Part shown: in pieces, positions 9,373-18,566 of the stretch
How positions within the stretch are numbered: the first letter of the stretch is position 1
Layout of the letters: every line of letters begins with the position of its first letter
NCBI RefSeq assembly: GCF_024199945.1
Contig: NZ_JANADP010000001.1
Coordinates: forward strand, 1,426,001 to 1,490,000
Direction of reading: 5' to 3'
DNA length: 64,000 nt
Source: Bradyrhizobium sp. CCGUVB4N
GTDB taxonomy: Bacteria; Pseudomonadota; Alphaproteobacteria; Rhizobiales; Xanthobacteraceae
Translations under genes and position numbers: made by a program
The notes under the pieces: model-generated
The model's input: the letters and a program-made list of their open reading frames with translations, nothing else
What the model was told of the DNA's origin: nothing
The model's database searches: none

Positions 9373-9439
9373 GCGACCCCGCTCGGCGCATCCGATACAC
9401 GGACCGGTGCCGCGCGGCAATTTGGGCGGAAGCGCGTAT

Positions 9440-9545
9440 CGCGTGACATGTCGCATGGGACGCAGGCAGATGAATGCGTGGCGGCGCTGCATGCCCACCT
9501 TTGCGACCAGCCGCAAGCCGCTCAAACGTCCACTATCGTGGAAGT
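9440..9545 (+). pseudogene. Relic of a SKWP effector C-terminus (kinase domain tail)
   Basis: The plus frame around 9460-9520 reads ADECVAALHAHLCDQPQAA. It closely matches the extreme C-terminus of the two large kinase-fused proteins in this window (ADQCVAALHAHLCGERGAD and ADACVQALHTYLCQQGAPD). About 30 residues survive, so a third copy of this gene family was once here. Confidence 0.65.
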
Positions 9546-9717
9546 TGATGATCGTGCCGGCGAAGCTTGCGAAATTCGCTTGATGTCGCACTCGCCATAC
9601 CCCTTCAACACAGCATCGTGCTCGCGCCTGAGCTGACCAGACACATCGAGAGCACGCTGCAGCTTCCGGCAGAACTCCTAGATTTGCCATCGTCATTGGT
9701 GGGTCGCTTTCAGACGC

Positions 9718-9752
9718 GTCAGCTTCTCGAAAGCTGATCTCCCTAACATGAG
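9718..9752 (+). promoter_or_regulatory. tts box (perfect core)
   Basis: GTCAGCTTCTCGAAAGCT followed by GATCTCCCTAACATGAG is a textbook TtsI-binding site, oriented towards nopX copy 1. The distance to the nopX start (about 500 bp) is long. The intervening sequence has no recognised gene, although it is conserved in the other copy. Confidence 0.92.
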
Positions 9753-10255
9753 AGCCTGGGTCTCTAGACGGCGCTGTTGCCGATTGACCGTAACGGAAAT
9801 GAACGTCGGGCCTGGCGCGCAGGACATGATGGCGACATTTTTGGTGAGCCGCCAGGCAGTGGGCCAGGTCCCGGTCAACATTTCCATCAGGTCTTGCGTG
9901 TTGTTCGTCGTGAACACGGCGGCGCCACAAGGCGCACTTGTGACGGTCATCAATGTCACATCCGGGGATGCACCATGTCGTTCAGTAACCTTTCGCCAGC
10001 CAGTTGCGGAAATCAGCCTCAGCCGGCGTTTACCCCGGGGCCACGTTGGCTCTGGTACCTTCTGCGCAGACGCCGGGCCTGACCCAGCAAAGCGCATTTT
10101 CGAACTTTGGATAGCGAGGCAGTTGAGTGAGCGCCTTACGAAATAAACAGTCACTCAAAGCTCGACGTGACCCAAAAGTTCGGCATCCTTCTGACCGATA
10201 GGTTGGACGCGGGCTTCCTCAAACAAGCTCCACCCTCACATCCGAGTATAATGCT

Positions 10256-12016
10256 ATGCAGCTCAACACCTCTTCGTCATCCGCCAGTGCGGTTCCAGCT
10301 CTGTTCGTGCTTGGTCCGGAAACCACGACCTTGGGTCCTTCCGTGCAGTCGCCCGGTGAGCAAGGCGACCCCTTCGAGGCCATGTTGTCCAGTTGCGCGC
10401 GGGAAGCCAAATCCGAGCTGCCGTCCCCACCACCGGAACTGCTGGACCCAAAGTTGCCTGTGCCGGAGGATCCGCTGGATCTGCTGCCGGCGAATGTGAA
10501 GGCGGCGGTTAAGGCCGCGGAGGAGGGCGTTCCCGCACCGGAAATGTCGAACGTCACGTGGATTGACGGCACGCTGACCAATGCCGAGTTGCAGATCGTG
10601 GCAGTGCTGAACCGCCACAAGGATCAGTTGCCCCTCTGGTGGGGACACATCACACCCACCGACTTCGATCCATCTGTGCCGCCGGATCTGAAAGCCGCAA
10701 TCCAAGGATTGCACCAGGACCGCAAGCTCTTCGCTGCGCTCGGAGGGACATCCGACTGGAGGTCCTATAGAGTTGCCGATCGTTTGTCCAGCTTCTGCAG
10801 CAATCATCCGCAAGTTGCCGCATTCCAGGAGCAGCAGGCGCACAGCTACGAGCAGAACTACATCCCCTCCGATGGTACCGGAAATGGACAACCGTCAGTC
10901 ATGACCGTGAACGACGCAATGCGCGAGCTTTACCGGTATTCCGACTACCTACCCAAGAACCTGAGCCTGGCGGATTTCAAGCAGATCGTCGACGGCAACG
11001 CCCAAACTGGCAAGAGCCCGCCGCAGGTGATCGCGGCGGCCCAATACTTCCTCGACCACCCGGATGCCTGGAAGCAGCTGTACGGTGGTGCGATTGATCA
11101 GGTCCACAAAGAGGATTTCCTTCAAGTCGCTTCATCGTCGATGGGCCTCACGCGAACCGAGCTGAACACGCTCGACACGATCAACAAGAATCAGGGCGCC
11201 TTCTTTGGAGGCGGCGTGCTGACCCGGGACAAGTTGGCGAGATTGGCCGAGGACAAGAGTCTTGATCCGAAGGTACGGCAAGCTGCGTCGCAGCTGCTCT
11301 CGGATCCGCTATTGTTCGCACTACTGAACAATTCGATTACGGGCTACAAGACCCATCATAAGTTCTTCGACTTCGGTGGCGGACATAGGGTCGATTCCGG
11401 TAACATCAGCAACAACGACTTCACGAACTTCTACCGCAACATGTCGGCTGCGAACCGCACCGTTCAGCAGACCAAGACCCATGTTCCCAAAACCGCGGCC
11501 GAGCAGTCCGCGGTCGCGGACATGATGATGGGCGTGGCCGACCAGCCCGATATCAAGTCTGTGAAGAAGAATGGCGGGGCGCTCAAGCACGCACTCGACG
11601 ACGCGAAGCCCATACTCGACGGCGTGCTCAATGTCGAAGCGAAAGCGACTGACTGGGCCGCCACAGCGGTTGGCGCGCTTGGCTTCATTCCGGGCCTGGG
11701 CCAATTGGCCGATCTTGCATCAATGGCCCTCGAATTCGAGTCGGCAACGACGACTCTTCTCCACACCGCCATTAGCGGGGGCAATATGGACCATGCGCTG
11801 GAAGAGTTCGGCCTCAGTGTTGCGGCGCAGGCGATTGGCTGTATCTCCGGGCCCGAGGTCAAACTCGCGATGCGCGAGGGGCTAGCGAAAGAACTCATTG
11901 AAAGGGCCGCGAATGCCGGGGTCGACTTGGCGGTTTCGCAGGCGCAATCCCATGCGGAGGACTATTTGAATAACCTGAAGGAGCGCCTTGAGGCCAGTCC
12001 CATGCAAGCCGGATAG
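10256..12016 (+). CDS. nopX: NopX-like translocon protein (HrpF/NolX family), copy 1
   Basis: This 586-residue protein is likely secreted by the T3SS and forms part of the translocation pore in the host membrane, as HrpF/NolX proteins do. Diagnostic family segments are MTVNDAMRELYRYSDYLPKN at about residue 215, then LADFKQIVDGNAQTGKSPPQ and TRTELNTLDTINKNQGAFFG. A glycine-rich hydrophobic module near residues 460-530 (AVGALGFIPGLGQLADLAS) could insert into membranes. The length matches NolX (about 590). A perfect tts box lies upstream. There is no strong ribosome site, and an alternative ATG at 10251 is out of frame. It differs from copy 2 at residues of about 120-185 and carries one hydrophobic module instead of two. 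Confidence 0.88.
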   Translation: MQLNTSSSSASAVPALFVLGPETTTLGPSVQSPGEQGDPFEAMLSSCAREAKSELPSPPPELLDPKLPVPEDPLDLLPANVKAAVKAAEEGVPAPEMSNVTWIDGTLTNAELQIVAVLNRHKDQLPLWWGHITPTDFDPSVPPDLKAAIQGLHQDRKLFAALGGTSDWRSYRVADRLSSFCSNHPQVAAFQEQQAHSYEQNYIPSDGTGNGQPSVMTVNDAMRELYRYSDYLPKNLSLADFKQIVDGNAQTGKSPPQVIAAAQYFLDHPDAWKQLYGGAIDQVHKEDFLQVASSSMGLTRTELNTLDTINKNQGAFFGGGVLTRDKLARLAEDKSLDPKVRQAASQLLSDPLLFALLNNSITGYKTHHKFFDFGGGHRVDSGNISNNDFTNFYRNMSAANRTVQQTKTHVPKTAAEQSAVADMMMGVADQPDIKSVKKNGGALKHALDDAKPILDGVLNVEAKATDWAATAVGALGFIPGLGQLADLASMALEFESATTTLLHTAISGGNMDHALEEFGLSVAAQAIGCISGPEVKLAMREGLAKELIERAANAGVDLAVSQAQSHAEDYLNNLKERLEASPMQAG

Positions 12017-12075
12017 GCTCCGAGTCAGGTTGGCACGACGGCATCGTCGCAGAAGGTGGCCTGACGGGCGCACTT

Positions 12076-12428
12076 AGGCGGTCTCAACGTGGAATTCTGG
12101 CATCTTGTATTCGGGCGATCCCAACTTCAGTTCGATGTACCTTATGTCGTGGTTTCGAGCAGAAGGGTGCCAACACTGTTGCCTTCCGATAGAGCGAATA
12201 CCTCTTTCGCAGCCTCCGGGTTGTCGTGAGTGCAAAACCACAGCACGGATCCAGGCCTCTTGTGATGGGGCTCGTCGCATGGCCGCACTTCTGGCGCATC
12301 GGCCACCTAGTGCTAAGGAGGGCCAGGGAGTTCTTCTGCGGCAGCTAAGGCTGGGCGGTGTGAGCAATGCACGAGCTTGGAGCGTGCGCTCGACGACTGT
12401 CCTCAAGTTCTGGCTGCCGACCTCGGCG
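12076..12428. other. No recognisable gene
   Basis: A minus-strand frame ending near 12074 (ELKLGSPEYKMPEFHVETA) looks protein-like at its end but has no intact upstream part. It may be a gene relic. Confidence 0.4.
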
Positions 12429-12456
12429 ATCAGCTTTCTGAAGCTGGCGTCGTTGC
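12429..12456 (+). promoter_or_regulatory. Candidate degenerate tts box upstream of nopD
   Basis: ATCAGCTTTCTGAAGCT resembles GTCAGCTT-n-TCGAAAGCT with one base lost in the centre. It lies about 45 bp before the nopD start on the same strand. The position and half-sites support it, but the shortened spacing weakens it. Confidence 0.4.
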
Positions 12457-12489
12457 GGTCAGTGCACCCGAGTGTAGCTCTCAGCGGCT

Positions 12490-15400
12490 ATGAAGATTAA
12501 CCGATTAACCTCACCTAGGGAGAGTGGTGTGGAACCGAGCTATAACGATCGGAATCATTGGATGCGTTGGTACGCTGAGCAGCATGAGCTGCAGCGTGCG
12601 CGGCAAGAGTCGGACAATTTGTCTGTGGATCAAGCTGGCTTTGAGCAGCAGTTGAGCGAGCTGCAACGCCGCGCATGTGAGGAGAGCTCCGCCGAGCTGA
12701 GTTCACCCGACACTCGAGCCGCGGAGGGGCATGGAAGTATCCAGCGTACTGTCGACGGTGGTTCGATACGGACGCCGTCCCAATCCAACTTGCAAGACTA
12801 CGGATTCAGCAGGACGCGCCACAGCGTAGACCTGCCGCGAGCTCACCTTCGTGGTTCGGCTGTGGAGGGATCGCGCTCTGATCTGCGTGAGAGGCTATTC
12901 AGCAGCACGCGCTATACGGCACCGTCGGAACCGGAGGTTGTCGCGCGGACGAGGGATAAGAGGAGTGGAGGGCTGTGGTCGCGTGTTAAGTCGGGGCTCG
13001 GCAAGGCCTTCGGGCGGAGCCGTCGCGAAAAGTTCTCCGGCGGCTCGGGCCCCGACGCGATGTCTTCAGAGCTTCGGATGGATTTCGTCAAGCGTGGTCG
13101 CTCCGCCGGCGAGGACATGCATCCGGAAGACGAGCGCTGCATTGGGCAGTTCGTGGAAGCAGTCCGAGGGTACGAAATTCTACCTGACGGTAGCCTCGGC
13201 CGAGGGGACGGAAGGGTTCCCGAGCCCACCCTCACGGACAATCAGGGCGTTCTTACCGCGTTTGCTCGTTGGCTTCGAGCACAGAACAGGGATCCGATGG
13301 CTTCTCGGTTGTTTAACGATCCCGAGTCATTAGCCGCTGATATCGAGGATTACAGGGCAAGCGGGGGCGACCATCGTGAGCGTCTCAAGTCGGCACTGTC
13401 TCATCTGCGGAGACTCTCGCCTGATGGGCAAGAACTCCACGCCGTCGGCCCCGGGCCCCGCCTGATGGGACGCTTCAAAAATCATCCTTATCCCGACGAC
13501 ACCCGCATTATCGATGCCGTTGTCAATGAAGCTCTGAGCAACGCTGGACCCGACCCGACTCCAGAGCAAAAAAGCCGCGTCTCAACGATGGCCACCAAGC
13601 AACGTAGGTTTAGTGATTGGCTCCAAAGGGAGGCTAGGGGCAGCATAGTGAGCCGAATCAGCGGAACTGAACAGCAGCAACTGTCGTTGAGAGCAGATCA
13701 AACAGACTTCTACAAAGCCACAAGACAGACCGTCAGTCTCGATCAGATTCGGAAGTACCGAGGCCTGGGCACCGGGGTCCGAAAACTGGATCCGTATGCG
13801 GACGACGCCCGCATCATCGATGCCGTGGTCAAGGAAGAGCTGAGCAAACTCGAATCCGACTTGCCCGCCCAGAGAAGACGTGCCGTGGATACTGCCAGCG
13901 GGCGACGCAGGTTCAGTGATTGGCTCAAAGCGGGAGATAGGGGGAGCATAGTGAGCCGTCTCATTGGCAGCGATCAGCAGCGACAGTCGTTGAAACTAGA
14001 CGTGAAGGACTTTGCCGAGACCGAGGGAAAACCCGTCCTGCGTCTGGATCAGCTTCGGCAGTACCTAGGCGCCGAGTCCGCATCGAAATCGGCCCCTTTT
14101 GATCCTTATCCAGACGACGCTCGCCTTATCGAGGGCCTGGCTCACCAAGAGCTAACCAAGCTCGGAATGGATTCGACTAGACAGAGATATAACGCCCTGA
14201 AAATTGCCAGCAAGCAACGCAAATTTAGTGATTGGCTCCGCCAAGGCGGTAGGGAAAGCATAGCAAGCCGAGTCAACGGCAGCGATGTGCAGAAATGGTC
14301 GTTGAAAGTAGACTACCGGGACTTCGTCGAAGCAGTCGGACAATGCTCAGTGAGCCTCGATAGGCTTGGGCAGTACCTACAAGTCGTCGAGGCGAACGCG
14401 GCGCTCGGGTTGTCTCCTGAGCAGACAGGTGGGGAGCCGCCGCCTGCCGGGACGAGTTCAATCTGGTCGCCACGATTGCGATCCGACTTTGAGGCCAGTG
14501 AGCGGCCAACGCGGGAAGGTTCGTCAGGACAGGCCGGTCGGCAGGAAAGTGCCGGGTCGAGCTCAGCCTGGTCACCGCGAGTGCCGTCCGACTTTGATGC
14601 GAGTATGTGGCCAAGTCCGGAAGGTCCATCAGCCCGGTCATCAGAAGTATATGGCGGTCTTGACTCTCTGGTTGATTTGCCGTCCACAGCGCACGAGACG
14701 CCGGACGATGCGTATTATCCGCCGGAGCCGAACCGCGCCGCCAGATCGCCGTTCATGATGGGGCCATCAGGCGCATCTCAGTTGCTAGAAGATATCGGCT
14801 ATCTCGTCGGCGAGGATTGGCAGCACGGGTCTCAGCCGGTGTCGGACCTCCTGATCGATGTACTCGATAACAAAATGCTCATGCCTAGTTCGCACAGCGT
14901 TCCAAAGTCGGTCTCTATCAACGGTGAAACCTACTCGATCGAGTTGGGACGAGGGCGCCGCGATGCTTACTTCGTCCATCATCCTCGCCAATCCTCGGCT
15001 TCGGATGCCCACGTACGAGCTTCGGTAGGCTCGCTCGTGCTCGGTCCTAGGCAATGGCTGCGCGACCAGCATATCCTGAGGGATTATAGGCTGCTGGAGC
15101 AGGAGTTGCAGAGAGACAATCCGAATCTCGCTGCTCGCACGCGGCTCGTGGATCCCCTGATAGCCTTTCAGCTGGGCCACGCCGTCGACAGCGACGCGCT
15201 AGCCGCATTCCAGCGCATTGTCGTTGATCGTAACGGTAATGATTCTGCTGACTTCCTGTTCTTGCCAGTAAACGATGCCAGCGCTACGGACCTTAATCGC
15301 CGGGGCACCCATTGGTCGCTGCTGCTGGTTGACCGTCGCGATCGCGAAGGCCCGGTTGCCTATCACTACGACTCCTCCGGGGGACACAATGATCAACCTG

Positions 15401-15612
15401 CCGCATGGCTAGCAGCACGGCTGGGTGCCAACCTGCAAGACGCCAGCATGCGTCAGCAGAGGAACGATTATGATTGCGGCGTCTTCGTAGTGGATGGCAC
15501 GCGGACGCTGGTTGGGCGATTGGCGGGAACACGGCAAGCAGACCTGCGGAACCTCGACAATCTCGTCGTCGATCGGCAAGCGCTGCTAACCCGTATATCT
15601 CACGAAGTTTAA
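12490..15612 (+). CDS. nopD: NopD, type III effector SUMO protease (C48/ULP1 family)
   Basis: This 1040-residue protein has a C-terminal ULP1-like protease carrying the complete triad: H941 in GTHWSLLLVD, D961 in YHYDSSGG, and C996 in QRNDYDCGVFV, with Q990 as oxyanion residue. Rhizobial NopD and Xanthomonas XopD remove SUMO from plant proteins in the nucleus. Upstream are three about 95-residue repeats at residues ~333-426, 434-528 and 538-632. Each holds a [YP]xDD.R.I...V..EL segment, [RK]FSDWL, [RE]SI.SR and a D..DF....L.Q...YL end. A Ser/Pro-rich linker has a further short duplication (SPR..SDF.AS..P..EG). The N-terminus is polar, as expected for a secretion signal. The frame is intact. 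Confidence 0.9.
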   Translation: MKINRLTSPRESGVEPSYNDRNHWMRWYAEQHELQRARQESDNLSVDQAGFEQQLSELQRRACEESSAELSSPDTRAAEGHGSIQRTVDGGSIRTPSQSNLQDYGFSRTRHSVDLPRAHLRGSAVEGSRSDLRERLFSSTRYTAPSEPEVVARTRDKRSGGLWSRVKSGLGKAFGRSRREKFSGGSGPDAMSSELRMDFVKRGRSAGEDMHPEDERCIGQFVEAVRGYEILPDGSLGRGDGRVPEPTLTDNQGVLTAFARWLRAQNRDPMASRLFNDPESLAADIEDYRASGGDHRERLKSALSHLRRLSPDGQELHAVGPGPRLMGRFKNHPYPDDTRIIDAVVNEALSNAGPDPTPEQKSRVSTMATKQRRFSDWLQREARGSIVSRISGTEQQQLSLRADQTDFYKATRQTVSLDQIRKYRGLGTGVRKLDPYADDARIIDAVVKEELSKLESDLPAQRRRAVDTASGRRRFSDWLKAGDRGSIVSRLIGSDQQRQSLKLDVKDFAETEGKPVLRLDQLRQYLGAESASKSAPFDPYPDDARLIEGLAHQELTKLGMDSTRQRYNALKIASKQRKFSDWLRQGGRESIASRVNGSDVQKWSLKVDYRDFVEAVGQCSVSLDRLGQYLQVVEANAALGLSPEQTGGEPPPAGTSSIWSPRLRSDFEASERPTREGSSGQAGRQESAGSSSAWSPRVPSDFDASMWPSPEGPSARSSEVYGGLDSLVDLPSTAHETPDDAYYPPEPNRAARSPFMMGPSGASQLLEDIGYLVGEDWQHGSQPVSDLLIDVLDNKMLMPSSHSVPKSVSINGETYSIELGRGRRDAYFVHHPRQSSASDAHVRASVGSLVLGPRQWLRDQHILRDYRLLEQELQRDNPNLAARTRLVDPLIAFQLGHAVDSDALAAFQRIVVDRNGNDSADFLFLPVNDASATDLNRRGTHWSLLLVDRRDREGPVAYHYDSSGGHNDQPAAWLAARLGANLQDASMRQQRNDYDCGVFVVDGTRTLVGRLAGTRQADLRNLDNLVVDRQALLTRISHEV
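13486..14390 (+). repeat. Three tandem ~95-residue coding repeats in nopD
   Basis: The units start at about 13486, 13789 and 14101. Each contains YxDDxR followed about 45 codons later by RRFSDWL or RKFSDWL and then SI.SR. Divergence between units is moderate at protein level, so these are established repeats rather than recent duplications. Confidence 0.85.
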
Positions 15613-15670
15613 GCGCATCGGGGCAGCGAATCAGGGAAAGTTGTTTTGCGAAAACGACTTCCACTTGATT

Positions 15671-15828
15671 CTAGGTCGTGTTGACGGTTCTAATCCAGAG
15701 CATCGCTGCGGCGATGCTTAGCATCGATAGGTAAGCTCTGGCAGTCTTTTCGTAGCGGGTAGAGACGCGACGGAACTGTTTGATGCGATTGACACAGCGC
15801 TCGACGAGGTTGCGATGCCTGTAGGCCT
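15671..15828 (-). pseudogene. IS5-family transposase C-terminal relic
   Basis: The minus strand reads AYRHRNLVERCVNRIKQFRR, then STRYEKTARAYLSMLSIAAA and a stop at 15671. This is the conserved C-terminus (YRHRNLVERCFNRLK.FRR.ATRYDK) of IS5/IS427-type transposases. Only about 50 residues remain, cut off at 15828 by another transposase fragment. Confidence 0.8.
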
Positions 15829-15976
15829 CAGATCATATTTGATCTGGCTCATCGGCGCGATCTTGCTCGAGCAGAACGATGAGTGGGCTGTCCAGCGCGC
15901 CCGCTACATGAGGCTGGAAACCATCACGCCGTTGAGCGATGATCCGACCGTCAACCTACAGGCAATCGCCAGCTGA
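15829..15976 (+). pseudogene. IS256-family transposase C-terminal relic
   Basis: The plus strand reads LRSYLIWLIGAILLEQNDEW, then AVQRARYMRLETITPLSDDP and a stop. This is the usual end of Mutator/IS256 transposases (LIGAILLEQNDEWAVQRARYMTLE). It joins the IS5 relic directly, which suggests repeated insertion and deletion here. Confidence 0.8.
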
Positions 15977-16494
15977 CCAGCTCGGCTCACGCCGGCGAAC
16001 GCGGTGACCCGCCGCCAGCTACACCACGCCGTGGGACACGATCCCATGCGCACGGCAAATTGGGTGCCGACTAACGTCGCCGCTAACTTTCTACTGGTGG
16101 CTGGAACAAATCGAAATTACCAACGGGACAAAGCTTCGCTGGCGAACGCAGGCGTTCGGAGCGGATAAAATGCACCAACCAGATCGACCCACGTGGTCTT
16201 ACACAGCCCGACGCAGCAACCTACTGCGGCTGCTCCGAGGCCGCGTTCGACGCATGGGTCAGGAAGGGTATAATCATCCCCGTGGCGGCGCACTCTCCGC
16301 CGTGCAGCCCATCACTTGCCTGACCGCTTGCACCGCATCCGCGGCGAGCGCGGCCGCGTCGAAGTGAACATAAAGGCTGCGCCGCAAAGCGACGTAAGCA
16401 GCCTCCGTTTTAAGAATGCTTGCCCGTACTTCGAGGAGGCCGGCTTTCATTTGAATGACTGCTCCCAGGCGCGATTAGCTGAGCTGACGCGATG
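15977..16494. other. No intact gene; possible excisionase-like fragment
   Basis: Around 16187-16270 the plus strand reads LTQPDAATYCGCSEAAFDAW and VRKGIIIP, which resembles the small winged-helix proteins (AlpA/excisionase type) of rhizobial islands. The rest is out of frame. Nothing else was recognised. Confidence 0.35.
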
Positions 16495-16779
16495 TCACGG
16501 ACAGTTAGCGAGCAGAAGAAGATTGTTGGGTTGAATGTCGTCCGCCGCTGTCTTGATGTACCTGTGTCCCTCGTGCGTGGCCCACACGACATCAACCCTG
16601 CGGCCGTTTTCTTCGACATAGAACTTCCATTCGTCGCTCTCGATATCTTTGATAGCCTGATCGATGGATCGCTTCCACTGCGTCCCGTTGGGGTTTACTC
16701 CCCCAACATGTGTGATTCTTTCGTGAGGGTTCTTTCCTTCCGTCTTGTTGACGCAGCGAATGCGCGCGCGTTTAGCCAT
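16495..16779 (-). CDS. DUF3892 family protein
   Basis: This 94-residue protein has an ATG at 16779 preceded by AGGAGAG at 7 bp. It reads MAKRARIRCVNKTEGKNPHE, then ITHVGGVNPNGTQWK, a middle with D..I..IE, and VDVVWATHEGHRYIKTAADD. This pattern fits the small DUF3892 family, whose function is unknown. The gene looks intact and is isolated among relics. Confidence 0.75.
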   Translation of the reverse strand: MAKRARIRCVNKTEGKNPHERITHVGGVNPNGTQWKRSIDQAIKDIESDEWKFYVEENGRRVDVVWATHEGHRYIKTAADDIQPNNLLLLANCP

Positions 16780-17149
16780 TCTAGTCTCTCCTAAATCTGC
16801 AAGTCCTGAACGATCAGCATAGACCAATGGTTGGATTAGGCGGCCACCAGTCCAGGGAGGTGCCTTGCAGTCCTTCTCCGCGATACAATTTGGCGGCAGC
16901 CCGCGGATTGCGCGCCACCCCAAGCACCGGGGGGATGTGGTTAGCCTTGCTAATCCAAGGGCGACGGCTGGCCACCGAATTTTTTCGGCGCGTGGTGGGA
17001 CAGCGCTTTCAAGGGGCCACTAGGCGAGCGCCGAGTCATCGCCGCTGACTTCGCTGGCAGCGGGCGTGGTAGGGACAGTCGGGTTCTCACCACCAAAGGG
17101 GCCGGGTCACCTCCGCGCAGCCTCGTAACTGCGCATGCGCCACAGAGCG
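16780..17149. other. No recognisable gene
   Basis: Short frames only. No motif was recognised. Confidence 0.4.
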
Positions 17150-17400
17150 GAGCAACTACAATGCCGAATTTTGTCGTCTCGTACCATCTGAAGGAGACCA
17201 GACCGGAGCCTCGACCACAAGAGCTGCCCCACGCACGATGAGCGGAAAGCATTCGGTCCAGCCCGTTGCGATATCCACCATTGTTACCGTCTGAATGAAC
17301 GCGGCGGACACGGCGTGCTGTCGATGGCTGTCGAGAACCGCGTAAATCTGGCGACATCGGACGCGGGCAGAGCATCCGGGCGGTCTAAGTCGTCGAACTG
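17150..17400 (-). pseudogene. Integrase-type DDE transposase relic
   Basis: The minus strand reads FIQTVTMVDIATGWTECFPL and VRGAALVVEA, then is broken. TxVDIATGWTE is the first-Asp region of integrase-core transposases common in rhizobia. The ends are missing. Confidence 0.65.
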
Positions 17401-17433
17401 ATGGTGGCCGACGACGGCTGGGCTGGCCGCTGC

Positions 17434-17490
17434 TGTCAAGGCCGCCAGCCGCCGAAGGCGGTGGCCGCAGGCCAGCCTTGACAGCAGCGA
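17434..17490. repeat. Inverted repeat with 14-bp stems
   Basis: GCTGCTGTCAAGGC and its reverse complement GCCTTGACAGCAGC flank a GC-rich centre that itself contains CCGCCGAAGGCGG. It sits between the integrase relic and the Cys-rich gene and could be a transcription terminator or an IS end. Confidence 0.75.
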
Positions 17491-17621
17491 CCGGCTCAGC
17501 CCTCCTCCCTCCGAGGGTTGATGGCTCTCGATGCGAGAGGTTCTTGAGCGGACCGCGGTGCGGATGTTGCAAAACGCAGCGACAACACGAGAACGCACAG
17601 CGTGCCGCGCGGAATGCTCTG

Positions 17622-18044
17622 ATGACATCTGCAGGTTATTTTTTGTGCTCCCGTTGCCGCGTTCAGGTTCTCGTCTGCCGCCGATGCGATCGCGGTCAGA
17701 TTTACTGCTTCGGGGCCTGCGCACAGGAAGCAAGGCGTGAGCGGCGTAGGGAGCCCTGGCGGCGTTATCAGGCAACTGACCGTGGCTGGGCTATGCACGC
17801 CGAGCGGAACCGCCGGTATCGCGCTCGATGGCGATGCGTGACGGACCATGGTCCTTTGGTGACCAGGTCAGAGCGCCGGTTGCCCACAGTCAACACTGCT
17901 TCGAGCGATCCACCTCGCGGCAGCGCACCTTGCCTCGGACTCTGTCATCGTTGTTCGCGATCGGCGTCGCCGCTTGTGCGCCTCTCGGCCCTGCCGCGTC
18001 GCCATGTTGGTCGCCGCCGGCGCCGTTTTGGCCACCCACCTTGA
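17622..18044 (+). CDS. Small Cys-rich (zinc-ribbon-like) protein of rhizobial IS neighbourhoods
   Basis: This 140-residue protein starts at the ATG at 17622. It begins MTSAGYFLCSRCRVQVLVCR, continues RCDRGQIYCFGACAQEARRE, and is rich in Arg. A second cluster, CHRCSRSASPLVRLSALPR, lies near the end. CxxC and CxxC..C patterns suggest zinc binding. I recall similar proteins beside rhizobial transposases, but no function is known to me. The gene seems full length, and the downstream end abuts an ISL3 fragment. Confidence 0.5.
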   Translation: MTSAGYFLCSRCRVQVLVCRRCDRGQIYCFGACAQEARRERRREPWRRYQATDRGWAMHAERNRRYRARWRCVTDHGPLVTRSERRLPTVNTASSDPPRGSAPCLGLCHRCSRSASPLVRLSALPRRHVGRRRRRFGHPP

Positions 18045-18060
18045 CGGCAACCCACTCGGC

Positions 18061-18390
18061 TCACCGGGGGGCTGCAATGCCCCTACGCGCCTCACCGAGA
18101 CTGCGCCGTTTAAGCGCCGTCCTCGCAGCCGCTAACACCCGTTCTTGTCGCCATCTTTGCGTGCTTTTGCATAGCCATCGATACGCCATGCCGACCGCTG
18201 GGAAGCGCGTTCCGACGACGAAATCGATGGTGATCGTCAGCAACTTCCTGCCCGCATCGAAATCGACGCCCTTCACGTACCACGGCTTGGCAATGCCAAG
18301 CGCCGCCTCGAAGATTTGGTTTTGCACGTCCGCGCCTTCCCCCGCCCAGGCCACCTGCGCCAAGTATCGCAAGACGGCGCTCAGCCCTCA
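18061..18390 (-). pseudogene. ISL3-family transposase N-terminal relic
   Basis: The minus strand reads IFEAALGIAKPWYVKGVDFD and AGRKLLTITIDFVVGTRF, the start of ISL3 transposases. The downstream part decays into an unrelated frame. The fragment is next to the left end of the IS21 element. Confidence 0.7.
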
Positions 18391-18407
18391 AGCTGCATGT
18401 TTCGCGC

Positions 18408-18500
18408 GATCGTGAGCACGGATTTCAGGGGATCGTGAGCAGAGATTTCAGACGATCGTGAGCACGGATTTCGCGGGATCGTGAGCAGCTTTTCAGTGGC
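18408..18500 (+). repeat. IS21 left-end multiple terminal repeats
   Basis: Four direct copies of GATCGTGAGCA, spaced by about 14 bp (GGATTTCAGGG-like), precede istA. Such repeats are the transposase binding sites of IS21-type ends. Two copies occur in inverse orientation at the right end (27017-27050). Confidence 0.85.
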
Positions 18501-18566
18501 TCAGCCCGCTTCGGCCGACAACTCAACCGGCTTAGGAACTGCCTCGTCAGTGAACGAGGAAGGCCG

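Larger units (their letters stand above)
9549..12075. repeat. Inner part of left inverted-duplication arm with nopX copy 1
   Basis: This is reverse-complementary to 45209-47981. The tts box region 9560-10255 is essentially identical to 47277-47970. The nopX coding parts are near-identical except for internal segments that differ. Similarity ends at about 9549 (GATCGTGCCGGCG) on one side and just past the stop of nopX on the other. Confidence 0.93.

Noticed and set aside
9091..10154. Minus-strand frames across the left tts box region (279 and 153 codons)
   Set aside because: They cross the tts box and both relics, have no family resemblance, and are simply duplicated in the other arm with the rest of the DNA.
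16160..16370. Small frame as an intact excisionase gene
   Set aside because: Only ~28 residues resemble the family before the frame is lost; treated as a fragment.
18408..18500. Repeats at the IS21 left end as a possible CRISPR array
   Set aside because: Only four short copies with conserved spacers of ~14 bp, mirrored at the other IS end; they are transposase sites.
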